Part shown: positions 40,819 to 52,553 of the stretch, piece by piece
Numbering within the stretch: position 1 is the first letter of the stretch
Layout: each line of letters starts with the position of its first letter
Assembly (NCBI RefSeq): GCF_003259365.1
Contig: NZ_QLLY01000006.1
Coordinates: 374,851 to 438,850, forward strand
DNA from: Streptomyces sp. PsTaAH-137
GTDB lineage: Bacteria > Actinomycetota > Actinomycetes > Streptomycetales > Streptomycetaceae
Length of the DNA: 64,000 bases
Direction: 5' to 3'
Position numbers and translations under genes: made by a program
Notes under the pieces: model-generated
The model's database searches: none
Seen by the model: only the letters and a program-made list of their open reading frames with translations
Told to the model about the DNA's origin: nothing

Positions 40819-43800
40819 CCACGCCCATCGTGTCCCGGGCGTGCCGGTTCGGGACCATGCCGAGCCGCCACGCCTGCCAGCCCGTGTCCAGGTCCACGCC
40901 CCGCTCCAGCAGCAGCTGGTACGCCTCCACGTAGTCGTCCAGCTTCCCGTCGCGCGTGGGATGCGTGGCCCGGCCGAGCCGGCCCAGCTCCTCCTGCGCG
41001 ACCGCCGTGCCGACCTCCGAACCGCCCGGCGAGGCGTACGGCAGCAGGGTGCAGCGCAGGAAGACCGCCCAGTCCTCGCCGCGCCGGTCGCCGTACGAGG
41101 CGAAGAGCGCCTGCGCCTCCTCGCACAGCGTCATCGCCTGCTGGAGCCGCGCGTTGCCCGCGTCGACGACCGCCAGCTCCAGGCACGTCCATCCCTCGCC
41201 GTGCGCCACGCCGATCCGCTGGAAGTCGGCGCGGGCGTCCACCAGGAGCTGGCGGGCGAAGCCGGAGTTGCGCAGCGAGCCGGTCTGCACGGCCCGCTGG
41301 TCGCGGGTGACCCGCGCCGAGTGGTGCCGGGCGCACGCGAGCCCGTACACGTCCCGCATCCGGGAGAACATCGTGCGGGAGCGCTCCAGCTCGCGGACCG
41401 CCTGGTCGAGGTTCCCGGTCTCCTCCAGGGCCTGGCCCAGGTAGTAGTACGTCCAGGCCTCACCGCGCGCGTCCTCGTTGTCCCGGTGCCGGGACGCCGC
41501 CTGGCGCAGCCCGTCGACCGCGACCGACGCGTCGCCCTCGACGAGCCGGGCGCGGGCCAGCTGGGTCATGGCCCAGGCCTCGCCGCGGGCGTCGCGGGTG
41601 CGCCCGTACAGGTCCAGCGCGGCGCGCAGCTCGTCGTCCGCGCGCGGCACGTCGCCCATCCGCAGACACAGCTGGCCGAGCTGGAAGTGGGCCCACGCCT
41701 CGCCGTGCAGCGACTCGTTCTCCCGGTGCAGGGCGAGGGCGTCGGTGAGCAGGGCCAGCGACTCGCTGACGTGGGCGCGGTCGCGCTCGACGGCCGCGAG
41801 CGCGTGCAGGGTCCAGCCGCGGTCGCCCTTCGTCTCGGGCGTCGTCTGCATGTCCAGGGCCTCGCGCAGCCGCTCGGCGGCCTCGGTGAGCTGGCCCTGG
41901 TGGTGCAGGGTGATGCCCAGCGAACACAGGGCGCGCGCCTCGCCCGCCCGGTGGTGCGCCTCGCGGTACAGGTCGACCACCGACGACAGCGTGGTGCGCG
42001 CCTTGTCGAGCTCACCGAGATGACGGGCCGCGATACCGGTGCGCCACTGGACCGACCGCACCAGCAGCCCCTGGTCGATGGCCTGCGTCAACTCGCTGAT
42101 CTCGCCCAGGCGGTAGAGGTCGCCGCGCAGCAGGCAGTAGTCGCACAGCGCGCCGAGCAGGCCGAGCACCGCGTCCTGGTTGACGCCCTCCGCGTGCCGC
42201 AGCGCCGCCGTGATGAAGCTGGACTCGTCGTCCAGCCAGCGCAGCGCGGCGTCCAGCGACGTGAAGCCGTGCGGGCCCATCTGGCCGGCCCGCGTCGACA
42301 TGTTGCCGTCGACCAGGCGGATCACCGAGTCGGCCAGCTCCGCATAGTTCTTGATCAGCCGCTCCTGGGCGGCCGTGCGCTCCTGCGGCTCCTCCTCGTC
42401 GGCGAGGCGGGCCTGCGCGAAGGCGCGGACCAGGTCGTGCAGCCGGTAGCGGCTGCCGCGGACGTGGTCGACGAGACCGGCGCGGGCCAGCGCGGTCAGA
42501 TGCCGGGTCGCCTCCGTGTCGTCCGTGGCCAGCAGGGCCGCCGCCGCTGCCGCGCCCAGCGAGGCCCGGCCCGCGAGCGCGAGCCGCCGCAGCAGCCGCC
42601 GGGCCGCGTCGGACTGATCGGTGTAGCGCAGCCACAGCACGCGCTCGACCGGGTCGACGGGGCCGTACGCGCTCAGGTCGGCGGCGAGCTGACGGGTCGA
42701 ACGCGGCCCGATCGCGGACCCCGCGATGCGCAGCGCCAGCGGCAGACCGCCGCACAACTCCCGTACGGCGTCGGCGGACTCGGCGTCGTACGGCCCGCCG
42801 GTGTCCTCCGCGGACTCCCGCAGCAGCTCGTCCGAGCCCGCCGCGTCCAGCGCCTCCACGGGCAGCTGGTGCACCCAGGCGGGCATGTCGTCGCCGAGCT
42901 CCAGCGGCTCCCGGCAGGTGACGATCACCAGGCTGTCGGAGCGCTCGGGGACGAGGGTGCGCACCTGCCGCGCGTCGGCCGCGTCGTCGAGCACGATCGT
43001 CACCGGAAGCCCGGTCAGATGCTGGTGGTACAGCTCGCTCAGCCGCTTGACCTGCTGCTCCGGCGTGGAACGCTCCCGGAACAGCAACTGCTCGCGCGGG
43101 GCGCCGAGACGGTTCAGCAGATGCAGCAGCGCGTCCCGGGTCGACAGCGCGGGCCCGTCCGCCCGGTCGCCGCGCAAGTCCACGACGCAGGCCCCCCGGA
43201 ACTGGTCGCGCAGGTCGTGCGCGGCCCGCACCGCCAGCGTCGTGCGGCCCGAGCCGGGCGTGCCGTGCAGCACGACCACCGTCGGTTTGGTCTCCGTGCT
43301 GGCCCGCGCCGCGTGCACCCACTGCGCGATCCGCGCCATCGCGGCCCGGCGCCCGGCGAACGGGCCCTGCGGCTGCGGGAGTTGGCCGAACGACTGCTCC
43401 AGCACGCTGCGGCGACGGGCGGCCGCGCTCCGGTCGGGCCTGCGCCCGCCCGGCACGACCGTCTTCGTGCCGACCGACCCGGTGGACGCGGCGAGCACCC
43501 GCTGCTGGTCCAGGAAGGGCCGGATGCCCCGCACTTCGAGCGCGGTCAGCCACTGAAGGCGCAACTGCTCGGGCCCGCCCGGCTGGTTCCGGGCGCCGGC
43601 GCTGCGGCTGGCCGCCGGCACGTGCGACGCGGTCACCTTGACGACGGTCGCGGCGGCCCCGAGCACCGCCACGGCGGCGCCCACCCCCAGCGCCGTCCCG
43701 GTGCTCGTGCCGACGATCAGGTCGGCCAGGCACGCGGTGACGGCCCCGACTCCGGCCACTTGCAGAGGAGTTGACCCGCCCTGCTTGGCGAACCGCTCCC

Positions 43801-44008
43801 CGAACGTCATCTGCCCGGCCGCCGCCTCGTCCAGCGACCGGGTGTACGCGGCGTACTCCTCGGCCGCCGTCTGCTCCATGGCGTCCAGCGCGCCCCTGGC
43901 CCGGGACAGCAGTACCCCGGCATCCGTCCGCCCGCCCGAGCGCCGTACCTCCTCCTCCACGGCGCGGGCCAACAGCCGCTCGGCCTCCGCCCGATGGCTG
44001 TCTCGCAT
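40796..44008 (-). CDS. STAND/NB-ARC ATPase with TPR array and N-terminal membrane region
   Basis: 1070 residues. Helical N terminus (1-75); two close hydrophobic segments (about 83-105 and 107-127) separated by a Thr/Gly turn; linker; NB-ARC ATPase with Walker [12 protein letters not shown] (248-258), Walker B VTIVLDD (336-342) and the [12 protein letters not shown] motif; a winged-helix region; then tetratricopeptide repeats (about 600-1030) built on units such as [19 protein letters not shown]. Such STAND proteins act as ligand-triggered switches. No known effector domain is visible unless the N-terminal membrane hairpin plays that role. GGAGGGGG precedes ATG 44008. Confidence 0.88.
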   Translation of the reverse strand: MRDSHRAEAERLLARAVEEEVRRSGGRTDAGVLLSRARGALDAMEQTAAEEYAAYTRSLDEAAAGQMTFGERFAKQGGSTPLQVAGVGAVTACLADLIVGTSTGTALGVGAAVAVLGAAATVVKVTASHVPAASRSAGARNQPGGPEQLRLQWLTALEVRGIRPFLDQQRVLAASTGSVGTKTVVPGGRRPDRSAAARRRSVLEQSFGQLPQPQGPFAGRRAAMARIAQWVHAARASTETKPTVVVLHGTPGSGRTTLAVRAAHDLRDQFRGACVVDLRGDRADGPALSTRDALLHLLNRLGAPREQLLFRERSTPEQQVKRLSELYHQHLTGLPVTIVLDDAADARQVRTLVPERSDSLVIVTCREPLELGDDMPAWVHQLPVEALDAAGSDELLRESAEDTGGPYDAESADAVRELCGGLPLALRIAGSAIGPRSTRQLAADLSAYGPVDPVERVLWLRYTDQSDAARRLLRRLALAGRASLGAAAAAALLATDDTEATRHLTALARAGLVDHVRGSRYRLHDLVRAFAQARLADEEEPQERTAAQERLIKNYAELADSVIRLVDGNMSTRAGQMGPHGFTSLDAALRWLDDESSFITAALRHAEGVNQDAVLGLLGALCDYCLLRGDLYRLGEISELTQAIDQGLLVRSVQWRTGIAARHLGELDKARTTLSSVVDLYREAHHRAGEARALCSLGITLHHQGQLTEAAERLREALDMQTTPETKGDRGWTLHALAAVERDRAHVSESLALLTDALALHRENESLHGEAWAHFQLGQLCLRMGDVPRADDELRAALDLYGRTRDARGEAWAMTQLARARLVEGDASVAVDGLRQAASRHRDNEDARGEAWTYYYLGQALEETGNLDQAVRELERSRTMFSRMRDVYGLACARHHSARVTRDQRAVQTGSLRNSGFARQLLVDARADFQRIGVAHGEGWTCLELAVVDAGNARLQQAMTLCEEAQALFASYGDRRGEDWAVFLRCTLLPYASPGGSEVGTAVAQEELGRLGRATHPTRDGKLDDYVEAYQLLLERGVDLDTGWQAWRLGMVPNRHARDTMGVVMTTPQP

Positions 44009-44192
44009 CTTCGGTCCCCCTCCGGTCGCGACAGTTCCCCGTCAATTGTCCTGCGTATGGGGTGTCGGCGCGAGGGGCCCGGCGATCAGAGGCCGGGGCG
44101 GTGCCGCGCCCGCGGGGGTGAATTCGGCCGGGCGGGGCGGCGCCCTCGCGAGCTTCCCGGCCGGAATCGGGCCCTGTGAGAGGCTGGACCGC

Positions 44193-46220
<2,028 letters not shown>

Positions 46221-46300
46221 CGCGTCCGGTGCGGCGCCGGGTGTCACTGGACCGGTGCACAGGCCGTTTCCCGCACGGCGGTCGCTGAGATACGTAGGAC

Positions 46301-46618
46301 ATGATCCGCTCTCTCGCGACCGCCGCGCTCGCCGCCGCGTCGCTTCTCGGCGGCGCCTCCCCGGCGCTCGCGCTCACCTCCGACACGGTCCACCGGGGCG
46401 TCACCGGCTGCTTCTCCTGGTCCTGGAAGGACGGCGGCGCCCTGACGACGACCGTGTACTACCGCAACCGCTGCGACACCGCGCACACCCTGCGCGTCCG
46501 CTGGTCCTCGGCCGCGTCCGGCAACGAGGACATCAAGGTCGGGGCCGGGGAGAAGGGCTCGACGTGGAGCTTCGTCTCCCTGAAGCCGCTGGGCTTCGCG
46601 GACCTGGGGCGGGCCTAG
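46301..46618 (+). CDS. Small secreted protein
   Basis: 105 residues. Signal peptide IRSLATAALAAASLLGGASPALA, then a mature beta-rich domain of about 80 residues with two Cys (GCFSW and NRCDT), probably disulfide-linked. No known family. Ends 9 bases from the stop of the convergent TetR gene. Confidence 0.78.
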   Translation: MIRSLATAALAAASLLGGASPALALTSDTVHRGVTGCFSWSWKDGGALTTTVYYRNRCDTAHTLRVRWSSAASGNEDIKVGAGEKGSTWSFVSLKPLGFADLGRA

Positions 46619-46627
46619 CCGTACGGC

Positions 46628-47254
46628 CTAGAGCCCCTGCTGGACGGTGTCCAGGGCGCGCAGCACCAGGGCGCGCAGGTCGTCCTCGTGGTCGTGCTCG
46701 GCCCAGTACATCGTCGCCTGCATGAGGGCGCCGACCAGGGCCATCGCGTAGACGCGGACCTCCAGGCCGTCGGCGTCGCGGCCGGTGCGGTCGGCGATCA
46801 CCTGGCACATCAGTTGGCCGGTCACCGACATCGACTCCATCATCCGGGAGCGCACCGCGGGCGTCTCGACCTGGAGGCGGGTGCGCAGCCGGACGACCTC
46901 GGGGGGCTCGCTCGCGAACGCCAGCTCAAGGGCGTGCTCGACGACGTGCCGTACGGAGTCGATGATCGGCTCGTCGGCGGGCCGGGCCCGCAGCTCCCGC
47001 TCCAGGACCGGGTCGAACTCGTCGGTGAGGACGATGTCTTCCTTGGTCGGGAAGTAGCGGAAGACGGTGGACGGCGAGACCTCGGCGGCCTCGGCGATCT
47101 GCTCGACCGTCGTCGCGTCGTACCCCTGCTCCTCGATCAGGCGGTACGTCGCCTCGCGGATCGCCGTGCGGGTCTTGATCTTCTTGCGTTCGCGGAGCCC
47201 GACCTTGGGCCCGGACTCCGCGGACGTCTGTGCTGACGCGGCCATGGCGCTCAT
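46628..47254 (-). CDS. TetR-family regulator
   Basis: 208 residues. The helix-turn-helix covers about 25-75 (TAIREATYRLIEEQGYDATTVEQIAEAAEVSPSTVFRYFPTKEDIV). The C-terminal region is SCO-type MftR/C-like and helical. ATG 47254 lies 2 bases from the stop of the MFS gene, so it is the second gene of that operon; ATG 47245 is an alternative. It probably represses the MFS operon in the absence of the exported drug. Confidence 0.92.
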   Translation of the reverse strand: MSAMAASAQTSAESGPKVGLRERKKIKTRTAIREATYRLIEEQGYDATTVEQIAEAAEVSPSTVFRYFPTKEDIVLTDEFDPVLERELRARPADEPIIDSVRHVVEHALELAFASEPPEVVRLRTRLQVETPAVRSRMMESMSVTGQLMCQVIADRTGRDADGLEVRVYAMALVGALMQATMYWAEHDHEDDLRALVLRALDTVQQGL

Positions 47255-47256
47255 TG

Positions 47257-48816
47257 TCAGGCATCGGCGCTGACCGGGGCCACCTCCGTACCGGGTGAGG
47301 TGGCGTCGGCGGGACGGACGCGGCCGGGCATCAGGGCCGCCGAGAGCAGCGCCGCGGCCAGCGCCACGATGCCGATGACGACCAGGGCGAGGTCCATGCC
47401 GTGGACGTAGGCGGAGTTCGCCGACGCGGCGAGCGCGTGGTCGCCGAGCCGGGCGGCCACCACATGGGCGCCGGTCACCGAGTCGCGGGCGAGGTCCGCG
47501 GCCTGGCCGGGCAGCCCCGTGGTGGTGAGCCGGTCCGTGTAGGCGCCGGCGACGAGCGCGCCGAGCAGGGCCACCCCGAGCGCGCTGCCGGTCTGCCGCA
47601 CGGTGCTCAGCAGGCCCGTGCCGCGCCCGGCCTGGTTCCTGTCGAGCGCGGCCATCGCGCCGCCCATCGCCGGGATCATGGCGAAGGCGACGCCGATCCC
47701 GGCGATCGACAGCCACAGAGCGGTGAACCCGTAGCCCGAGTCGACGGTGGTGCGGGCGCCGAGGAACGCGGCGAAGGCGAGCACCGCGAGCGCCGCGCAG
47801 ATCACCGACCGCGCCCCGAACCGGACGACCAGCGGCTGCGCGAGCCGGGCCGCGAGCAGCATGCCGCCCATCAGCGGCACGATCCGCACCCCGGTGCCGA
47901 GCGCGTCGGTGCCGAGGACGGCCTGGAGGTACTGCGGCAGCAGGAACAGCACGCCGGACAGGACGAACATGCCGAGCGTGGCGGCCAGGGTGTTGCTGAG
48001 GAAGCCGCGGTGGGCCAGGAGCGAGAGGTCGAGCATCGGCCGGGTGCCGCGCCGCTCGCGCAGCACCAGCGCGGTCAGCAGCACGACGGCCGCCGCGAAC
48101 CCGCCGACGACGAGGGCGTCGCTCCAGCCGCGGCCCGGGCCCTCGATGATCGCGTAGATCAGGCTGCCGAGGCCGAGCGTGGTGAGCACGGTGGAGACGG
48201 TGTCGACCTTCGGCGCGGCCGGGTCGCGGCTCTCGGGGAGCAGGAACAGGCAGGCGGTGATGCCGAGGGCGACCATCGGCACGTTCAGCACGAAGACCGA
48301 GCCCCACCAGAAGTGGTTCAGCAGCCAGCCGCCGACGATCGGGCCGAGCGGCATGCCGAGCGCGGAGGCCGCCGAGATCATGCCGATGGCCTTGGTCTGC
48401 TCGTCGCGCGGGAAGAGCGAGGGCAGCACCGACATCGCCAGCGGCATCACGAACGCCCCGCCGACGCCCATCAGGGCGCGGGCCACGATGACCCAGGTGA
48501 CGTCCTGCGCGAGGGCGCCGACGACGGAGGCGGCGAGAAAGACGCCGAGCCCGCCGATGAGCATCCGGCGCCGCCCGAACCGGTCGCCGAGCAGTCCGGC
48601 CGGGAGCATCAGGGCGGCGAACACGACGATGTACGCGTCCGCCATCCACTGCTGCTGGCCCGTGCCGGCGCCGAGGTCCGCCGAGATCGTCGGCAGCGCC
48701 ACATTGAGGATCGTCATGTCGAATCCGAGGACGAGCATGCTCGCGACCAGGGCCCCGAGGGCCCACCAGCGCCTGGGATCCAGGCGCGACTCCGATGGAA
48801 CAGTGACAGTAGCCAT
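47257..48816 (-). CDS. DHA2 (EmrB/QacA) family MFS exporter
   Basis: 519 residues with about 14 helices. Motif A is present as GDRFGRRRMLIGG (loop 2-3), motif C-like GPIVGGWLLNHFWWGSVFVLNVP follows in helix 5, and VDTVSTVLTTLGLG lies in the middle loop. Expected to expel lipophilic drugs using the proton gradient. Co-transcribed with the TetR gene behind it. ATG 48816; the upstream region carries TGACAG/CTGTCA repeats. Confidence 0.93.
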   Translation of the reverse strand: MATVTVPSESRLDPRRWWALGALVASMLVLGFDMTILNVALPTISADLGAGTGQQQWMADAYIVVFAALMLPAGLLGDRFGRRRMLIGGLGVFLAASVVGALAQDVTWVIVARALMGVGGAFVMPLAMSVLPSLFPRDEQTKAIGMISAASALGMPLGPIVGGWLLNHFWWGSVFVLNVPMVALGITACLFLLPESRDPAAPKVDTVSTVLTTLGLGSLIYAIIEGPGRGWSDALVVGGFAAAVVLLTALVLRERRGTRPMLDLSLLAHRGFLSNTLAATLGMFVLSGVLFLLPQYLQAVLGTDALGTGVRIVPLMGGMLLAARLAQPLVVRFGARSVICAALAVLAFAAFLGARTTVDSGYGFTALWLSIAGIGVAFAMIPAMGGAMAALDRNQAGRGTGLLSTVRQTGSALGVALLGALVAGAYTDRLTTTGLPGQAADLARDSVTGAHVVAARLGDHALAASANSAYVHGMDLALVVIGIVALAAALLSAALMPGRVRPADATSPGTEVAPVSADA

Positions 48817-48854
48817 GAATTGAGAGTAGCTGTCAGTTCGTAGTGTCTGTCAAT
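48804..48854. promoter_or_regulatory. TGACAG/CTGTCA repeats around the MFS start
   Basis: TGACAG at 48804-48809, CTGTCA at 48831-48836 and CTGTCA at 48849-48854 surround and follow the MFS start codon on the upstream side. Candidate binding sites for the co-transcribed TetR protein. Confidence 0.4.
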
Positions 48855-48888
48855 GGGGAGTGGCTCCTGGGATACTGGAACCGGGCAC

Positions 48889-48919
48889 AAAAAAGGGCCG
48901 CGGCTGGGAAGCCGCGGCC
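48889..48919 (-). terminator. Canonical intrinsic terminator of the hemolysin-III gene
   Basis: Read on the minus strand: GGCCGCGGCT, 4-base loop, AGCCGCGGCC, then a run of six T (48889-48894 as A on the plus strand). One of the few T-tailed terminators in the window. Confidence 0.9.
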
Positions 48920-48940
48920 GGGAGTGCTGGGTGGTGGGCG

Positions 48941-49639
48941 TCAGCCGTGCTGGTACGCCACCAGGGAGATGCCGACGTAGTGCACGACGAACGCCGCGAG
49001 GGTGAAGGAGTGGAATACCTCGTGGAAGCCGAACCAGCGCGGGGACGGGTTCGGGCGCTTGATGCCGTAGATGACCCCGCCCGCGCTGTAGAGCAGTCCG
49101 CCCACGACGACCAGCACGAGCACCGCGATGCCGCCGGTCCGCATGAAGTCGGGCAGGAAGAAGACGGCGGCCCAGCCCATCGCGATGTAGCAGGGGGTGT
49201 AGAGCCAGCGCGGGGCGCCGACCCAGAAGACGCGGAAGGCGATGCCCGCGACGGCCGCCGCCCAGATGCCCCACATGAGGGCGTCGCCCTTGGTGCCCGG
49301 CAGCAGCAGCATCGTCAGCGGCGTGTACGTGCCGGCGATGATCAGGAAGATGTTGGCGTGGTCGAGGCGGCGCAGCACACCGTCGGCCCGCGGGCTCCAG
49401 TTGCCCCGGTGGTAGAGCGCGCTCACTCCGAACAGCAGACAGGCCGTCAGGGCGAAGATGCCGCAGGCCACGCGGCCCCGGGTGGAGTCGGCCAGCGCGG
49501 TCAGGACGAGGCCGGAGATGAGGACCGCAGGGAACATGCCCGCGTGCAGCCAGCCCCGGAGTCTCGGCTTCAGGGCGGGCGATTCGGTGAGTCCGACGGG
49601 GGGACCGGGCTGCTCTGCGGCGACGCTCATGCCCGGCAT
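48941..49639 (-). CDS. Hemolysin III / PAQR-type (TrhA) membrane protein
   Basis: 232 residues, seven helices. The conserved pattern includes SALYHRGNW, RRLDHANIFLIIAGTYTPL and FHEVFHSFTLAAFVVHYVG; the H, D and HxxxH residues form the presumed metal site of the PAQR/HlyIII superfamily. Likely a membrane lipid-homeostasis protein, not a true toxin. Start at ATG 49639 or ATG 49630. Confidence 0.92.
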   Translation of the reverse strand: MPGMSVAAEQPGPPVGLTESPALKPRLRGWLHAGMFPAVLISGLVLTALADSTRGRVACGIFALTACLLFGVSALYHRGNWSPRADGVLRRLDHANIFLIIAGTYTPLTMLLLPGTKGDALMWGIWAAAVAGIAFRVFWVGAPRWLYTPCYIAMGWAAVFFLPDFMRTGGIAVLVLVVVGGLLYSAGGVIYGIKRPNPSPRWFGFHEVFHSFTLAAFVVHYVGISLVAYQHG

Positions 49640-49671
49640 CGTACCTACGCGACCGTAAGTAACAGATAGGG

Positions 49672-49693
49672 CCAGCCCCCGTATCCGGGCTGG
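49672..49693. promoter_or_regulatory. Hairpin in the hemolysin III-pckG divergent region
   Basis: CCAGCCC (49672-49678) and GGGCTGG (49687-49693) around CCGTATCC. Just upstream of the hemolysin-III start; possible operator or leader hairpin. Confidence 0.35.
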
Positions 49694-49752
49694 GGGGAAC
49701 CCGAATTCATCGATCGTTAAGCCTCCGGAGGCCCTCCGGTCCGAGTGGCAAT

Positions 49753-49775
49753 GCTCACGTCGCTCACCTGTGAGC
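49753..49775. promoter_or_regulatory. GCTCAC repeats with GCTCAC-CT-GTGAGC palindrome upstream of pckG
   Basis: GCTCAC at 49753 and again at 49762, the latter forming a perfect 14-base palindrome with GTGAGC at 49770-49775. Candidate operator in the roughly 290-base region upstream of PEP carboxykinase; the rest of the gap shows nothing else I can name. Confidence 0.45.
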
Positions 49776-49929
49776 CCCCCTGGACAGATGGGCGAAACGG
49801 TCGGATGATCAAATGAGTGCGGTCGGCACCGGATGAGCGCTCCACTGGGAAACAGTGCGACGGGAGGCGCAGCGTCCGGGTCGCAGCCCCCACGGGGCAA
49901 CCAACTCAACACCCTCTTTAGGAGCGATC

Positions 49930-51801
49930 GTGGCGCGCGACATCGCGGCTCCCCTCTCCCGGACCGACACAGCCCCTGTTTCCCAGGACCCCGCCCCTCT
50001 CCCGACCAACCACAAGGAACTGATCTCGTGGGTCAACGAGATCGCTGAACTGACGCAACCGGACCGTGTGGTCTGGTGCGACGGCTCCGAGGCCGAGTAC
50101 GAGCGGCTCGCGGAGGAACTCGTCGCCAAGGGGACGTTCAGGAAGCTGGACCCGACGCTGCGCCCGAACTCCTACTACGCCGCCTCCGACCCGACCGATG
50201 TCGCGCGGGTCGAGGACCGGACGTTCATCTGCTCCGCGAAGGAGGAGGACGCCGGCCCCACCAACCACTGGAAGGCCCCCGCCGAGATGCGGGAGATCTT
50301 CCGGGGCAACGAGGGCAACGGCGGGATCTTCCGCGGCTCGATGAAGGGCCGGACGATGTACGTCGTCCCGTTCTGCATGGGCCCGCTCGGCTCGCCGCTG
50401 TCCGCCATCGGTGTCGAGATCACCGATTCGGCCTACGTGGCCGTCTCCATGCGCACGATGACCCGGATGGGGCAGCCCGTTCTGGACGAGCTCGGCGAGG
50501 ACGGCTTCTTCGTCAAGGCCGTCCACACGCTGGGCGCCCCGCTCGCCGAGGGCGAGGCCGACGTGGCCTGGCCGTGCAACAGCACCAAGTACATCTCGCA
50601 CTTCCCCGAGGACCGCGAGATCTGGTCCTACGGCTCCGGCTACGGCGGCAACGCCCTGCTGGGCAAGAAGTGCTACGCCCTGCGCATCGCCTCGGTGATG
50701 GCGCGGGACGAGGGCTGGCTCGCCGAGCACATGCTCATCCTCAAGCTGACCCCGCCGCAGGGGGAGTCGAAGTACGTCGCCGCGGCCTTCCCGTCCGCGT
50801 GCGGCAAGACCAACCTCGCGATGCTGGAGCCGACGATCTCCGGCTGGACCGTCGAGACGATCGGCGACGACATCGCCTGGATGCGGTTCGGCGAGGACGG
50901 CCGGCTCTACGCGATCAACCCCGAGGCCGGTTTCTTCGGCGTCGCGCCCGGCACCGGCGAGCACACCAACGCCAACGCCATGAAGACCCTCTGGGGCAAC
51001 TCCGTCTTCACGAACGTCGCCCTCACCGACGACAACGACGTGTGGTGGGAGGGGATGACCGAGGAGACCCCGGCGCACCTCACCGACTGGAAGGGCAACT
51101 CCTGGACGCCCGAGTCGGGCGTCCCGGCCGCGCACCCCAACGCCCGCTTCACCACCCCCGCCGCGCAGTGCCCGATCATCGCGCCGGAGTGGGAGGACCC
51201 GAAGGGCGTGCCGATCTCGGCGATCCTGTTCGGCGGCCGTCGCGCCTCGGCCGTGCCGCTGGTCACCGAGTCCTTCGACTGGAACCACGGCGTCTTCCTC
51301 GGTGCGAACGTGGCCTCCGAGAAGACGGCGGCCGCCGAGGGCAAGGTCGGCGAGCTGCGCCGCGACCCGTTCGCGATGCTGCCGTTCTGCGGCTACAACA
51401 TGGGCGACTACATGGCCCACTGGGTGAAGGTCGGCGCCGACAAGGACCAGGCCAAGCTCCCGAAGATCTACTACGTCAACTGGTTCCGCAAGGACGCGAA
51501 CGGCCGCTTCGTGTGGCCCGGCTTCGGCGAGAACTCCCGCGTCCTGAAGTGGATCGTGGACCGCCTCGACGGCCGCGCCGAGGGCGTCGAGACGCCGATC
51601 GGCGTCCTCCCGGCCAAGGGCTCCCTGGACACCGACGGGCTCGACCTGCCCGAGGCCGACCTGGACTTCCTGCTCTCCGTCGACAAGGAGGTCTGGCGCG
51701 AGGAGGCCGCCCTGGTCCCCGAGCACCTCAACACCTTCGGCGCCCACACGCCGAAGGAGCTGTGGGACGAGTACCACGCGCTGGTGAAGCGCCTCGGCTG
51801 A
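49930..51801 (+). CDS. pckG: Phosphoenolpyruvate carboxykinase (GTP)
   Basis: 623 residues. Converts oxaloacetate and GTP to PEP, the entry step of gluconeogenesis. The P-loop with the reactive Cys is [12 protein letters not shown] (about 288-299). Other GTP-PEPCK blocks are [65 protein letters not shown] and [18 protein letters not shown] at 49930 with TTAGGAG upstream; an upstream in-frame ATG would add an unrelated leader. Confidence 0.96.
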   Translation: MARDIAAPLSRTDTAPVSQDPAPLPTNHKELISWVNEIAELTQPDRVVWCDGSEAEYERLAEELVAKGTFRKLDPTLRPNSYYAASDPTDVARVEDRTFICSAKEEDAGPTNHWKAPAEMREIFRGNEGNGGIFRGSMKGRTMYVVPFCMGPLGSPLSAIGVEITDSAYVAVSMRTMTRMGQPVLDELGEDGFFVKAVHTLGAPLAEGEADVAWPCNSTKYISHFPEDREIWSYGSGYGGNALLGKKCYALRIASVMARDEGWLAEHMLILKLTPPQGESKYVAAAFPSACGKTNLAMLEPTISGWTVETIGDDIAWMRFGEDGRLYAINPEAGFFGVAPGTGEHTNANAMKTLWGNSVFTNVALTDDNDVWWEGMTEETPAHLTDWKGNSWTPESGVPAAHPNARFTTPAAQCPIIAPEWEDPKGVPISAILFGGRRASAVPLVTESFDWNHGVFLGANVASEKTAAAEGKVGELRRDPFAMLPFCGYNMGDYMAHWVKVGADKDQAKLPKIYYVNWFRKDANGRFVWPGFGENSRVLKWIVDRLDGRAEGVETPIGVLPAKGSLDTDGLDLPEADLDFLLSVDKEVWREEAALVPEHLNTFGAHTPKELWDEYHALVKRLG

Positions 51802-51827
51802 CCGTCCCGCCCGCATGACCGGCGAGG

Positions 51828-51919
51828 TCCCGTACAACGGCGTACGGGATCACGGGCCCGCCGCTCTCCCCGTGCCGTCCCCGCGCAAGCCCCTGGGGAC
51901 GGCGGGAGGCGGCGGGCCC
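51828..51919. terminator. Compound hairpins between pckG and the convergent TelA/VWA operon
   Basis: First stem TCCCGTAC/GTACGGGA (51828-51835/51842-51849). Second, nested stem: outer GGGCCCGCCGC/GCGGCGGGCCC (51854-51864/51909-51919) and inner GCCGTCCCC/GGGGACGGC (51874-51882/51895-51903). Placed between two converging stops, so a bidirectional terminator. Confidence 0.8.
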
Positions 51920-51947
51920 TCGCCCGTTCACCGCCGCGCCGCGCCCG

Positions 51948-52553
51948 TCAGGGGTTGCGCTCCTCCAGGTACCGCGTGTGCGACTCCTGGCGCCGCGCCT
52001 CCGTCTCCCGCAGCGTGCCCACGATGCCGGTCAGCTCGTCGTGCACGACGGTGAGCTGACGCTCCAGGTGGCGCTCGGGCTGCTCCTGGCCCGGCGCGAT
52101 CCGGGTCCACCAGCGGGTACGGGCGTACGTGTCCACGGCCTCCGGCACGTCCTGCCGCACCGCCCGACCGAGCGCGTGCAGCGCCTCCGGGTCCTGCGCG
52201 AGCAGCTCGGCGGCCCAGCCCGGATCGAGCAGCGCGGTGAGGAGTTCGTCGAGCTGGGTGAGCCGGGCGGCGGCGACCGGCGGCACGTCGACCTCCGCGA
52301 GATAGTCCCGCAGCCGCCCGAAGTCCTCGCGCACCTCGCCCAGTTGCTCCGACGGGTCGGGGAACCCGGGCGGCGCGGGCCGCTCCGGCGGGGCGACCAG
52401 CGCGCCCGCGCCGTACAGACCGGCCACGACCACCGGCCAGTACGGGCCCGCGACCCCGGCGAAGGTCAGCGCGAGCCCGGCGATCCCGCACGCGCTCCCG
52501 GTGAGGTTCTTCCGGGACTCCAGGAACCTCAGGACGCCTCTACTGGTAGCCAC
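51948..52553 (-). CDS. Membrane protein ending the TelA/VWA operon
   Basis: 201 residues. Two N-terminal helices (about 17-32 and 36-54; GSACGIAGLALTFAGVAG and WPVVVAGLYGAGALV) are followed by a long charged helical region with probable coiled coil (TVVHDELTGIVGTLRETEARRQESHTRYLEERN). GTG start overlaps the stop of the VWA gene by 14 bases. No known function; its position suggests it belongs to the same complex. Confidence 0.82.
   Translation of the reverse strand: MATSRGVLRFLESRKNLTGSACGIAGLALTFAGVAGPYWPVVVAGLYGAGALVAPPERPAPPGFPDPSEQLGEVREDFGRLRDYLAEVDVPPVAAARLTQLDELLTALLDPGWAAELLAQDPEALHALGRAVRQDVPEAVDTYARTRWWTRIAPGQEQPERHLERQLTVVHDELTGIVGTLRETEARRQESHTRYLEERNP

Noticed and set aside
40466..43774. 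A 1102-codon plus-strand frame opposite the STAND gene
   Set aside because: Composition-driven antisense frame. The minus-strand protein has clear NB-ARC and TPR motifs.
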